This document shows, in pieces, positions 28,162 through 37,342 of a DNA stretch of 49,879 nt. Location: assembly GCA_902635975.1 (NCBI GenBank), contig CACPQC010000003.1:1-49879 (forward strand), given 5' to 3'. The notes beneath the pieces were generated by a model. The model did no database searches, was not told the origin of the DNA, and saw only the letters and a list, made by a program, of their open reading frames with translations. How positions within the stretch are numbered: position 1 is the first letter of the stretch; each line of letters starts with the position of its first letter. Source of the DNA: an uncultured Pelagibacteraceae bacterium (GTDB lineage: Bacteria > Pseudomonadota > Alphaproteobacteria > Pelagibacterales > Pelagibacteraceae). Made by a program: the position numbers and the translations under genes.

Positions 28162-28224
28162 AATATCCTCCTTTGTTAAGCAAGTTTATTTATTGTTAGC
28201 CCCATTAGGCGACCAACATTATGT

Positions 28225-28252
28225 ATATGGGAGTAATTTATTTTTTTTCAAG
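28225..28252 (-). promoter_or_regulatory. Sigma-32-type promoter upstream of hsp20
   Basis: Minus strand CTTGAAA (28246-28252), 13-nt spacer, TCCCATAT (28225-28232) vs consensus CTTGAAA-N13-15-CCCCATNT. Confidence 0.75.
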
Positions 28253-28255
28253 ATA

Positions 28256-30337
28256 TCAAAATTTAATTTTTTCAGAGATCTTTAAAATAAATGTGTAGTC
28301 AAAAGCTATTTCTTCGATGGCACCATCTCTACCTGACTTCCCCCCATGGCCTGCGTTCATCTCAGTTTTTAACAAAAGCAAGTTATTGTCTGTTTTAAGA
28401 TCTCTAAGTTTGGCTGTAAATTTTGCTGGTTCATCAAATAATACCCTATTATCACTTAAGCTTGTTGTAATTAACATGTGAGGATAATCCATTTTTTTAA
28501 TGTTGTTATATGGAGCGTAAGAATAAATATAATCAAAATGCTCTTTTTTATCTTTTGCATTTCCGAATTCATCAAATTCTCCAACAGTAAGAGGCAAAGA
28601 ATGATCCAAGTTAGTTGTTAATGAGTCAACAAATGGTACAGCCATAACAATTCCAAGAAATAATTCTGGAGATTGATTAACTACTGCTCCCATTAATAAA
28701 CCACCAGCTGATCCACCCATACCAATAATTTTTCCTTTCGACGAATATCTTTTTTTAATCAAAAACTTTGCTACGTGGATGTAATCTTCAAAAGTATTTT
28801 TTTTATTAAGAAGCTTTCCTTCTTTCCACCATTTCATTCCTTTTTCCATTCCCCCTCTAATATGTGCAGTTACCCAAATAATATCTCTGTCAATTAAACT
28901 CAATCTAGTTGAGGAAAAATCTGGAGTCATTGAACTTCCGTATGACCCATAGCCATATAAAAGTAAATTTGCTGTTCCATTAATTTTTGTTTTTTTGTGC
29001 CTGGTAATTGTAAGTGGAACCAATCTTCCATCATGAGAAGGGCACTCCAGTCTTTCGACTATATAGTCATCCGGATTATGACCAGATGGGATTTCTTGTT
29101 CTTTTACTAATTTTTTTTCTTTTGTTTTTAAATTGTATAAATAAGTTTTGCCTGGTGTTTTCGGGGACGAATATGACAAGTAAACAAAGTCAGTATTTTT
29201 ATTTCTTTGTATCAACGAGACATTAGGCACAATCACAGATTCGTCAGTAAATTTTAACTCTTCCTCAATTCCTGTTTGTCTATTTCTTACAAATAACTTT
29301 CCTAATGCATTTGATTTTTCTCCTCTGATAATCCAATCATTTAAAAATATTAATCCTCCGATTAAAACCTCTTCTTTACCAGCTATATAAATTTCCCACT
29401 TTTGATTTGATAAATCATCACATCTTTCAATTTTGAAATCCTCTGCATCATCATTAGTATGACAATAAAAATATCCACCCCAAGAATTGACTGAATAAAT
29501 TACTCCCTTTCTTCTTTTTATAATTAATTTTGGTTTTGGGTTTTTTTCTGTTACCTCAAAGTAGTATTGTTCAGAAGTATTATGATCTGATGTTGTTATA
29601 AAAAAATATTTTTCATCTGAACTCAAACTTATACCTACAGTAAATGCTTCGCTTTTCTCTTCAAAAATAAGCTCATCATCTTTAGCTGATGATCCAATTT
29701 TGTGTCTAAATATTTTTCTGGGTCTATGAAATTCATCAAGCTTTGAATAAAAAAAATATTGATCGTCCAAACTAAATGCAATACTTCCACTTGTCTCTTC
29801 TATTTTCTCAGTGACTAATTTTCCTGAGGTAATATTTCTTATGTAAATTGTATAATATTCAGATCCTTTTAAGTCTAAAGAATAACCTAAAAGTTTATCA
29901 TTATAACTAACCTCTAAATCACCAACACCGAAATATTCAGTTTTTAATTTACCTTTTTCGAGGTCACCATTCCAAAATTCTTCAACAGTATCACTTCCAA
30001 TTTTTTTTCTAAGTTTTTTTGAATAATTTCCTATCGCAGTTGTTTTAGTCCAATATTCATATTCTTTGTCTTTAAATTTTAATGATTCATCATCTAATTT
30101 TATTCTACCTTTAATTTCATCAAATAAGATTTTCTGATATTTTTTTGTGTCTTTTAAATTATGTTCTGTAAAATTATTTTCTTCTTCAAGATATTTCCTA
30201 ACATCTGGAAGTAGCTTGGAACTATCTTTTAAAACCTCAAGAATATTATCCTGATGGATCCAACTATAATTATCTTCCCACGTGGTATTGTGACAAGATT
30301 TAAGCTCTGGTTTTTTTTTAAGTTGTGGTATTTTCAT
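28256..30337 (-). CDS. ptrB: Oligopeptidase B (S9A prolyl oligopeptidase family)
   Basis: 'LLLYGYGSYGSSMTPDFSSTRLSLIDRDIIWVTAHIRGGMEKG', nucleophile 'GMGGSAGGLLMGAVVNQSPELF', 'NAGHGGKSGR'. Confidence 0.94.
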   Translation of the reverse strand: MKIPQLKKKPELKSCHNTTWEDNYSWIHQDNILEVLKDSSKLLPDVRKYLEEENNFTEHNLKDTKKYQKILFDEIKGRIKLDDESLKFKDKEYEYWTKTTAIGNYSKKLRKKIGSDTVEEFWNGDLEKGKLKTEYFGVGDLEVSYNDKLLGYSLDLKGSEYYTIYIRNITSGKLVTEKIEETSGSIAFSLDDQYFFYSKLDEFHRPRKIFRHKIGSSAKDDELIFEEKSEAFTVGISLSSDEKYFFITTSDHNTSEQYYFEVTEKNPKPKLIIKRRKGVIYSVNSWGGYFYCHTNDDAEDFKIERCDDLSNQKWEIYIAGKEEVLIGGLIFLNDWIIRGEKSNALGKLFVRNRQTGIEEELKFTDESVIVPNVSLIQRNKNTDFVYLSYSSPKTPGKTYLYNLKTKEKKLVKEQEIPSGHNPDDYIVERLECPSHDGRLVPLTITRHKKTKINGTANLLLYGYGSYGSSMTPDFSSTRLSLIDRDIIWVTAHIRGGMEKGMKWWKEGKLLNKKNTFEDYIHVAKFLIKKRYSSKGKIIGMGGSAGGLLMGAVVNQSPELFLGIVMAVPFVDSLTTNLDHSLPLTVGEFDEFGNAKDKKEHFDYIYSYAPYNNIKKMDYPHMLITTSLSDNRVLFDEPAKFTAKLRDLKTDNNLLLLKTEMNAGHGGKSGRDGAIEEIAFDYTFILKISEKIKF

Positions 30338-30351
30338 TAGATCAAAAATAT

Positions 30352-30855
30352 ATGAATATAATAATTTATACAGTGGTTATATTAACCATTTTTTATTTTT
30401 TATTACGTTTAATAACCAACATTTCATCTAGAAAAATTTCAAAAGGTCTAAGATTTTTAATCATATTAGGATTAATTGCTTTAGCAGTCTTGTTTGCTAT
30501 TGGTGGCAAATTTTTATTAACCTTGCCTCTTACTTTGGCAAGTCTAGCTTTATTAAAATTAAAAGGTTTATCTATTTTCCAATTAATTTCTCTTTTTAGA
30601 CTTATTCAGACATTAAGAAGATCTGGTCGCTTTTCTTTTAACCAAGCAGGTACTAATAACGTTTCGTCTATATCAGTTTCAGAGGCATACAAAATTTTAA
30701 ATTTAGATATGAATAAAAAAATTACAAAAGAAGATGTAAACAAAGCTTATGTTAAAATCCAAAAAAAAATCCATCCTGACGTTTCACCAGAAACTTCTCG
30801 ATTATCCTCAATAGTAAACGAGGCAAAAGATATTGTATTAAAAGATATTTCCTAA
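30352..30855 (+). CDS. Membrane-anchored C-terminal J-domain protein (Tim14/Pam18-like DnaJ-domain protein)
   Basis: N-terminal TM segments, C-terminal 'SEAYKILNLDMNKKITKEDVNKAYVKIQKKIHPDVSPETSRLSSIVNEAKDIVL' with HPD motif; ATG at 30352 preferred over GTG at 30325. Confidence 0.8.
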   Translation: MNIIIYTVVILTIFYFLLRLITNISSRKISKGLRFLIILGLIALAVLFAIGGKFLLTLPLTLASLALLKLKGLSIFQLISLFRLIQTLRRSGRFSFNQAGTNNVSSISVSEAYKILNLDMNKKITKEDVNKAYVKIQKKIHPDVSPETSRLSSIVNEAKDIVLKDIS

Positions 30856-31814
30856 TTGATAATTTCTATAAATTTATCAAATATTTTTTGAGAACTAATT
30901 TTTTCTTTACCCAAAGTATTATGTGAGACTGTCTCTTCTCCATCAGGGATTATTGGAAACATCTTCGAGCTGTAATTACCATAAATTAATGGTGTATCTG
31001 CCATTAAAGTTATAGTCTTTATACCAAGTGCTGCAGATAAATGACTAAAACTAGTGTCATTGCAGATTGATAAGTTGCAATTTTTTATTAATGGCATTAT
31101 TTCTCTGAGTGAAAAATCGTCTAATGGTTTACAAAGACCACTAAATTCTGAGCTTAAAATATCACGTAAAATAACTTGTTCTTCTTCGTTTTTTCCTGTT
31201 GCAAGAAAAAATTTACAATTTTTTATTTTTGATATTTTATCAATCACTTTAATAAAAGTATTAGCAGGAATTCTTTTAGTTGGACCAGAGCCCCCTATTC
31301 CTAAAAGGATATTAATTTCTTTTTTATCAATTTGAAATTTTTCAATCATTTCTTGAGCTATCATATCATCTATTTCTATCTCTGGATCATCTTTAACCGT
31401 TAATTCAAATTTTTCTTTTATAAATTTTTTTGGAGTTTCAGTTATGTGTTGTTGTTTTTTTTGGAATAAAGGATATTGAAACACTTCTTTAATCCCTGAA
31501 AATTTTGCAATTAAATTGTATCTTAGAGAAGAATTAAAAATGATAATTTTATCAAAATTAAATTTTTTAATATCTTTAATTAAATTTAAACTTCCTAAAA
31601 GACCATCATGTCTATTTTTGATTTCATTATCTCTCTCTAAAAAGATTATTTTGTCAATATAACTTGTTTGATATAAATATTGATCAGCTTTAGAATTTTT
31701 TTTAACAAGTAAACTTATAGGCGAGTTGAATTTGTTAGATAATGCCTTAATAAAGGGTAAAAAAATAATATTATCACCAATACCCTTCCTACTTTGTACT
31801 GCTAATATTTTCAT
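30852..31814 (-). CDS. Glycosyltransferase family 9 (heptosyltransferase-like)
   Basis: 'MKILAVQSRKGIGDNIIFLPFIKALSNKF', 'LLGIGGSGPTKRIPANTF', 'LSICNDTSFSHLSAALGIKTITLMADTP'; internal ATG at 31814 preferred. Confidence 0.88.
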   Translation of the reverse strand: MKILAVQSRKGIGDNIIFLPFIKALSNKFNSPISLLVKKNSKADQYLYQTSYIDKIIFLERDNEIKNRHDGLLGSLNLIKDIKKFNFDKIIIFNSSLRYNLIAKFSGIKEVFQYPLFQKKQQHITETPKKFIKEKFELTVKDDPEIEIDDMIAQEMIEKFQIDKKEINILLGIGGSGPTKRIPANTFIKVIDKISKIKNCKFFLATGKNEEEQVILRDILSSEFSGLCKPLDDFSLREIMPLIKNCNLSICNDTSFSHLSAALGIKTITLMADTPLIYGNYSSKMFPIIPDGEETVSHNTLGKEKISSQKIFDKFIEIIN

Positions 31815-31863
31815 ATGGTATTTATAAACTTTTATAACTATACTTTTTATATAAAATTTTATT

Positions 31864-32748
31864 ATGACAAAAATAAGTGGAATTTTTGCTGCTACAATGT
31901 CTGTTATCAATCCAGATTTAAGTCTTAATATCGAAAAAACAATCAATCATGCAGAAAGCCTTATTGATCAAGGTTGTCATGGAACAGCAATATTTGGTAG
32001 TACCGGACAAGCTCAATTAATTTCAATTTCAGAAAAGATCAACTTATTAAATAAACTCTCAGAGAGCAAATATAAAGACAAACACCTAATTGGTACTGGT
32101 TTAAATTCCCTTGGTGAAACTATTAACTTAATTAAAATTGCGAGCTCTTTAAATTTCAACAAATTTTTAATAATGCCACCAGCCTATTATAAATACGGTG
32201 ATACTGAGGTCATAGAGTTTTACAAAAAAATTATAGAGGCCGTTCCTGAATGTAAAATTATTCTTTACAACTTTGAGAAATTATCTGGATACAAATTTAG
32301 CATCAAATGTGTTAATGACCTTGTTAAAAGGTTTCCTGATCAAATCGTAGGGGTTAAAGACAGTTCTTATAACTTATATGAAAATTTAAAATTAAAAAAT
32401 TTTTCTATCTTTCCTGGTTCTGAACTTAAATTATTAAAAGGTTTAGAATTGGGATGTTCGGGTATAATAACAGCTACGTGTAATGTAACAGCAGCGCTTT
32501 CAAGAAAAGTTTATGACGATTTTTTTTCAGGTGCAAAACAATTAAATAATGAAAAATTATGCGAGGTAAGGGCTATTTTTGATAAATATAATTTGATTTC
32601 AGGTTTACATACTTTTTGTTCTCAAGAAAATGAAATTTATAAAAATGTTCTACCGCCCTTAAGTATCTTAAATCAAAGTGATCAAAAAAATTTAATTGAA
32701 GCTTTGAAAAATTTAAATTTTACGAATAAACCACCTCTCGCAGCATAA
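31864..32748 (+). CDS. Dihydrodipicolinate synthase/NAL family aldolase-lyase
   Basis: 'GCHGTAIFGSTGQAQLISISEKINLL', 'KIILYNFEKLSGYKFS', Schiff-base Lys 'IVGVKDSSYN'. Confidence 0.9.
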   Translation: MTKISGIFAATMSVINPDLSLNIEKTINHAESLIDQGCHGTAIFGSTGQAQLISISEKINLLNKLSESKYKDKHLIGTGLNSLGETINLIKIASSLNFNKFLIMPPAYYKYGDTEVIEFYKKIIEAVPECKIILYNFEKLSGYKFSIKCVNDLVKRFPDQIVGVKDSSYNLYENLKLKNFSIFPGSELKLLKGLELGCSGIITATCNVTAALSRKVYDDFFSGAKQLNNEKLCEVRAIFDKYNLISGLHTFCSQENEIYKNVLPPLSILNQSDQKNLIEALKNLNFTNKPPLAA

Positions 32749-32749
32749 G

Positions 32750-33937
32750 ATGTATCTTGCAAGTTTCTTAAATAAAATTTTTAAAAAAGGTGGTTTCATC
32801 TTAACTGATGCTGACTTGAAAGATTATATAATAGGCAATCCTGGAGAACAACCTATGAAAATAAAACTTTTGAATAAAAAGCTTCATTATAAACTTTTGT
32901 TACATCCCGACTTATATTTCGGTGAGGCATACACAGAAGGAGATTTGATTATAGAAAATGGAAATTTAAGTGATTTTTTAGATTTAGCATTAATGAATTT
33001 CGGAAGAGGGCCTTTAAATTTTTTTAGTTACATAATAAATAGACTTAGAGGATCTTACAGATACTTAACAAATTTTAATTTTATTAAAAAATCTAAAATG
33101 AATGTTTCCCATCATTATGATATTTCTGATGATTTATATGATTTATTTCTAGATCCAAAGAGACAATATTCATGTGCTTATTTCAAAAAAGAGACCGATA
33201 GTTTAGAAGTTGCTCAAAATAATAAAATTCAACATATTATAAAAAAATTAAATATTAAAAAAAATCAAAAAGTTTTAGACATAGGTTGTGGTTGGGGTTC
33301 ATTAGCATTTGATATAGCAAAAAGTGCAAGTTGTGAGGTTACTGGAATTACTTTATCAGAAAATCAATTTAATTTTTGTGAAAAAAAATCAAAAGAGATG
33401 AATTTAGAAAATCAAGTAAAATTTAGATTGATCGATTATAGAGAACTTAAAGAAAAATTTGATAGAATAGTAAGTGTTGGAATGTTTGAGCATGTAGGAA
33501 GAAAATTTTATAAAAAATTTTTTAATCAAATTGAAAATTTATTAAAAGATGATGGTGTTTCATTGATACATACCATCGGATCTGTTGATCCTCCTCGAGA
33601 CCCGCATCCCTGGATAACAAAATATATTTTTCCTGGTGGGTATACACCGAGTTTAAGTGAAGTTACCAACCCAATTGAAAAAGCGGGCCTTATCGTTACA
33701 GATATAGAGGTTTTAAGACTTCATTACTCTCACACATTAAGACATTGGAAAGAAAACTGTATCAAAAACAAACAAAAGATCACACAAATGTTTGATGAAA
33801 AATTTTTTAGGATGTGGGAGTTTTACTTAACAGGTTGTGAAATGGCATTTAAATGGGGTGATCAAGTTGTATATCAATTTCAACTTACGAAAAATTATCA
33901 ATCAACTCCTGTTACTAGAGACTATATTTATCAATAA
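32750..33937 (+). CDS. cfa: Cyclopropane-fatty-acyl-phospholipid synthase family methyltransferase
   Basis: 'VLDIGCGWGSLAFDIAKSASCEVTGITLSENQ', 'SVGMFEHVGRKFY', 'YIFPGGYTPSLSEV', 'RHWKENC'. Confidence 0.94.
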   Translation: MYLASFLNKIFKKGGFILTDADLKDYIIGNPGEQPMKIKLLNKKLHYKLLLHPDLYFGEAYTEGDLIIENGNLSDFLDLALMNFGRGPLNFFSYIINRLRGSYRYLTNFNFIKKSKMNVSHHYDISDDLYDLFLDPKRQYSCAYFKKETDSLEVAQNNKIQHIIKKLNIKKNQKVLDIGCGWGSLAFDIAKSASCEVTGITLSENQFNFCEKKSKEMNLENQVKFRLIDYRELKEKFDRIVSVGMFEHVGRKFYKKFFNQIENLLKDDGVSLIHTIGSVDPPRDPHPWITKYIFPGGYTPSLSEVTNPIEKAGLIVTDIEVLRLHYSHTLRHWKENCIKNKQKITQMFDEKFFRMWEFYLTGCEMAFKWGDQVVYQFQLTKNYQSTPVTRDYIYQ

Positions 33938-33966
33938 ATTATTGATAGAATTAGCTTTCTTTAATA

Positions 33967-35166
33967 ATGAAAAAAAAGCATAAAAAATCAAAAAAAAAAA
34001 CAAAAACTAAGAAAAAAAACAAAGTTAATAAAGTTAAAAGAAAAGTAAATAAAATAAAAAAAAGTACAAAAAAAAAGAAAAAAACAAAATTTACCAAAAA
34101 AAAGAAAACAATTAAATTTAAAAAATTAAAAAAATTAAATTATCAATCACAAGTAAAAAAAAAACAAAAAGATAGCCTAATTTTAAAATTAGTTAAATTT
34201 CAATTATCTCTCAAACCCCAGTTAAATTTTAAATTTAATTTAAATTTAGAAAAATATATTCAAGGTTTTTTTGACAAAATTTCAGAGATTATTTCAAGTT
34301 ATAAGATATTAAAAACCGATGAAAAAAGAAGAATTAAGATAGAAAAAATTGAAAAAGAAAGAAGGGAAAAAATAGAAGAGGCAAAAAGAAAAAAAGATGA
34401 GGAAATTTTAAGATTAAAGTTGAAAGAACAAACACTTAAAGAAGAAGAAAGATTAGAAAGACAAAGGACTAAAGACATAAAATTATTTTTAAGAAAAGAG
34501 CAAGCACTTTTGAGGATAGAACAAGCAGAAAAACAAAAACAATTTTTAAAACAATTAAGATTAGATAAACAAATTGAAAAATTTAGAATAAGAGAGGTTA
34601 AGGAATTAGAAAAACTTGAGAAAATTTCGTTAAAAGAAAAAAGAGAAGATTATTCTGGATTACAAGAGAGAATTGACAAACTTAAAGAAAAATACAGATT
34701 ACTGCGGGATCAAAAAATCAAAGAGAGAGTTGAAGCGCTAGGAGTCAAACTTCAAGGTGACGAAGACAGAGAAACTTTATTAGAAAAAGAAAAGGAATAT
34801 ACTTTAGCGAGACAAAAAATTGAATTTGCACTTGAAAGTTTTTATAGAAGCGCAAGCAGTTTAGTATTTCAACTAAATAAAAGACATATTACACGAGATA
34901 TGTCAATTTTTCGATGTATAGATAGAAGATTTGAAACTGGAGAAGTTTTTATAAAATGGGACGAGTCATCAGACGATGAATGGTTACTATTGATTTATAT
35001 TAAAAATAATTCTCCGGATGAGGGAATTGTCATAGAAGATAAAACAAATCCAGAAAAAAATCTTTCCCACGAGTTTAGAAATGTGGATATTTTTAAAGCC
35101 TCAGACACCATGGTAGACTCTTTAACACAACTCATTGCTAGAAAAAGAGCCAAAAATAATAATTAA
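33967..35166 (+). CDS. Hypothetical protein: extremely Lys-rich N-terminus, long charged coiled coil, C-terminal globular domain
   Basis: Intact 399-aa ORF; about 34 of the first 60 residues are Lys; K/E/R-rich helix; conserved-looking C-terminal domain 'ITRDMSIFRCIDRRFETGEVFIKWDESSDDEWLLLIYIKNNSPDEGIVIEDKTNP'. Confidence 0.75.
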   Translation: MKKKHKKSKKKTKTKKKNKVNKVKRKVNKIKKSTKKKKKTKFTKKKKTIKFKKLKKLNYQSQVKKKQKDSLILKLVKFQLSLKPQLNFKFNLNLEKYIQGFFDKISEIISSYKILKTDEKRRIKIEKIEKERREKIEEAKRKKDEEILRLKLKEQTLKEEERLERQRTKDIKLFLRKEQALLRIEQAEKQKQFLKQLRLDKQIEKFRIREVKELEKLEKISLKEKREDYSGLQERIDKLKEKYRLLRDQKIKERVEALGVKLQGDEDRETLLEKEKEYTLARQKIEFALESFYRSASSLVFQLNKRHITRDMSIFRCIDRRFETGEVFIKWDESSDDEWLLLIYIKNNSPDEGIVIEDKTNPEKNLSHEFRNVDIFKASDTMVDSLTQLIARKRAKNNN

Positions 35167-35196
35167 ATAATAAGATTTAATTAGGTATTATATCTT

Positions 35197-35490
35197 ATGA
35201 TTTTAGGGTCTATTTTTTTTGTAATTTTATATTTAGTCTTTAGATACATCATAGCTTGGATAACTTATTTAAATAACTTAGATCCAAGACTTGGTGATAG
35301 TACATGGAGATTTACTTATGATTATCCTGTCATCGGAGAAAGAGATGTGTCAGATTTAGATGATAAAGATTTTGTGAGACTTAGAAGAAAAAAAAATAAT
35401 ATTGTATTATTAATGTATTCTATAGTTTTAATAATGTTTATAGCCTCTATGTCTTTATTAAGTAAATTTTTATTATTTTTCTTTAGTTAG
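35197..35490 (+). CDS. Small hypothetical membrane protein
   Basis: 97-aa ORF with N- and C-terminal TM segments; downstream of the Lys-rich gene on same strand. Confidence 0.65.
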   Translation: MILGSIFFVILYLVFRYIIAWITYLNNLDPRLGDSTWRFTYDYPVIGERDVSDLDDKDFVRLRRKKNNIVLLMYSIVLIMFIASMSLLSKFLLFFFS

Positions 35491-35835
35491 TTTTTTCAAT
35501 TGTTTTCTATTCTTAATATAAAGAAAAAAAGCTACTATTTCATATACTACAGAAAATATATTGAAAATTATTGGTAACTTAAAAAAATTATAAAGAAATC
35601 TATATTTTGGCATTTTTTTCCATAACAATAAAAATGCTTTTGCGCCTCCTAAAACATTATCACCATCTTTTACATGAAGTCTTCTTAAAAGCTGTTTGCT
35701 GTCTTTAGAGGTTTCTTTTTCGGCCAACTCATTGTTTGTAATATCAACCCAATTGATTTCGTTTATTTTTTCTTTTTTATAAAGATCAATTTCAGCCTTA
35801 CAAATTTTACAAGAATTATTAAAATAAACTTTCAT
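35473..35835 (-). CDS. DCC-family thiol-disulfide oxidoreductase-like protein (DUF393)
   Basis: 'VYFNNSCKICKAEIDLYKK...INWVDITNN...LLRRLHVKDGDNVLGGAKAFLLLWKKMPKYRFL'. Confidence 0.85.
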   Translation of the reverse strand: MKVYFNNSCKICKAEIDLYKKEKINEINWVDITNNELAEKETSKDSKQLLRRLHVKDGDNVLGGAKAFLLLWKKMPKYRFLYNFFKLPIIFNIFSVVYEIVAFFLYIKNRKQLKKLTKEK

Positions 35836-35929
35836 AATTGCAGGATTTAATACTGATTTGTCTTATAAATGTACATGCGTAAAATACTCTAGTTGAAAAT
35901 TCTATGAAACAATCTATTTAATGTATTTT

Positions 35930-37342
35930 ATGAGTAATTTCTTCGAAAAATCTGACCTATCTAGAAAAGAGGCTGAAAGTATTATTTCAGACACTTTGCG
36001 AAAATGTGATGATGGTGAATTATATTTAGAAAATTCGAAATCTGAATCAATATTATTAGACGATAACAAAATTAAAAATTCAAATTATAATTCAGATTTA
36101 GGATTTGGTTTTAGAGCTATATCTGATGAAGTAGTGGCTTATTCTCACTCTAATGAAATTTCCAAGAACTCTTTAAAACAATCTTCAGAAAATTTAAAGT
36201 CTACATTAAAATCTGCCAAAGGTACTTATAATCATGAAATTCCTAAATCAAATAAAAAGTATTATGACAATATTAATCCAATTGAGCAAAAATCTCTTAA
36301 TGAAAAAATTAAAATATTGAACGATGTAAATGATTATTTACGATCTAAAGGTGACAAAGTTAAACAAGTTACAGCTAATTTTTTGGGAGAGCAAAAGTCT
36401 GTTGAGATAATTAGATGTGGTGGAGAGACTTTGTCAGATGTTCGACCCTTAATAAGATTTAACGTATCAGTTATGCTCGAGAAAGATGGAAGAAAAGAAA
36501 CAGGTGTATATGGTGTTGGTGGAAGACAATCATACGACTCATATTTAAAAGATGAAAATTGGAAAAGTGTTTGTGATGAGGCTTTAAGAATAGCATCAGT
36601 GAATTTGGAGAGCAAACCTGCGCCAGCAGGTGAAATGAAGGTTGTTCTAGGACCTGGATGGCCAGCAATATTAATTCATGAGGCTGTTGGTCATGGTTTA
36701 GAGGGAGATTTTAATAGAAAGAAAACTTCAGCATTTCATAATCTAATGGGCCAAAAAGTTGCAAGTGAGGGAGTTACAATTATTGATGATGGTACCATTG
36801 ATAATAGAAGAGGTAGTCTTACTATTGATGATGAGGGAACACCAACAGAAAAAACAGTTTTAATTGAAAATGGAATTTTAAAAAATTTTATGCAAGACAG
36901 ACTTAACGCACGTTTGATGAAGACAAAATCTACTGGTAGTGGAAGAAGAGAAAACTATAGACATATAGTTCTACCAAGAATGAGAAATACGATGATGTTA
37001 AGTGGTAAGCAGACTCAAGAAGAAATGATTAAAGCTGTCGACAAAGGTATTTTCGCAGTTAGTTTTGGTGGTGGACAAGTTGATATTACATCTGGAAAAT
37101 TTGTATTTAATTGCACTGAAGCTTATGAAATTGTTGATGGTAAAATTGGATCGCCAATTAAAGGTGCAACATTAATTGGTGATGGTCCTTCAATTTTAAA
37201 AGAAGTTTCCATGGTAGGAAATGACATGATGATGGACCCTGGTATTGGGACATGTGGTAAAGCAGGACAAGGTGTACCAGTAGGTGTTGCACAACCATCA
37301 ATATTAATCGACAAGATGACTGTGGGTGGTACAAAACTTTAA
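35930..37342 (+). CDS. tldD: Metalloprotease TldD
   Basis: 'VLGPGWPAILIHEAVGHGLEGDFNRKKTSAF' HExxxH motif, 'VGVAQPSILIDKMTVGGTKL'; start could be 35921 or 35930. Confidence 0.96.
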   Translation: MSNFFEKSDLSRKEAESIISDTLRKCDDGELYLENSKSESILLDDNKIKNSNYNSDLGFGFRAISDEVVAYSHSNEISKNSLKQSSENLKSTLKSAKGTYNHEIPKSNKKYYDNINPIEQKSLNEKIKILNDVNDYLRSKGDKVKQVTANFLGEQKSVEIIRCGGETLSDVRPLIRFNVSVMLEKDGRKETGVYGVGGRQSYDSYLKDENWKSVCDEALRIASVNLESKPAPAGEMKVVLGPGWPAILIHEAVGHGLEGDFNRKKTSAFHNLMGQKVASEGVTIIDDGTIDNRRGSLTIDDEGTPTEKTVLIENGILKNFMQDRLNARLMKTKSTGSGRRENYRHIVLPRMRNTMMLSGKQTQEEMIKAVDKGIFAVSFGGGQVDITSGKFVFNCTEAYEIVDGKIGSPIKGATLIGDGPSILKEVSMVGNDMMMDPGIGTCGKAGQGVPVGVAQPSILIDKMTVGGTKL

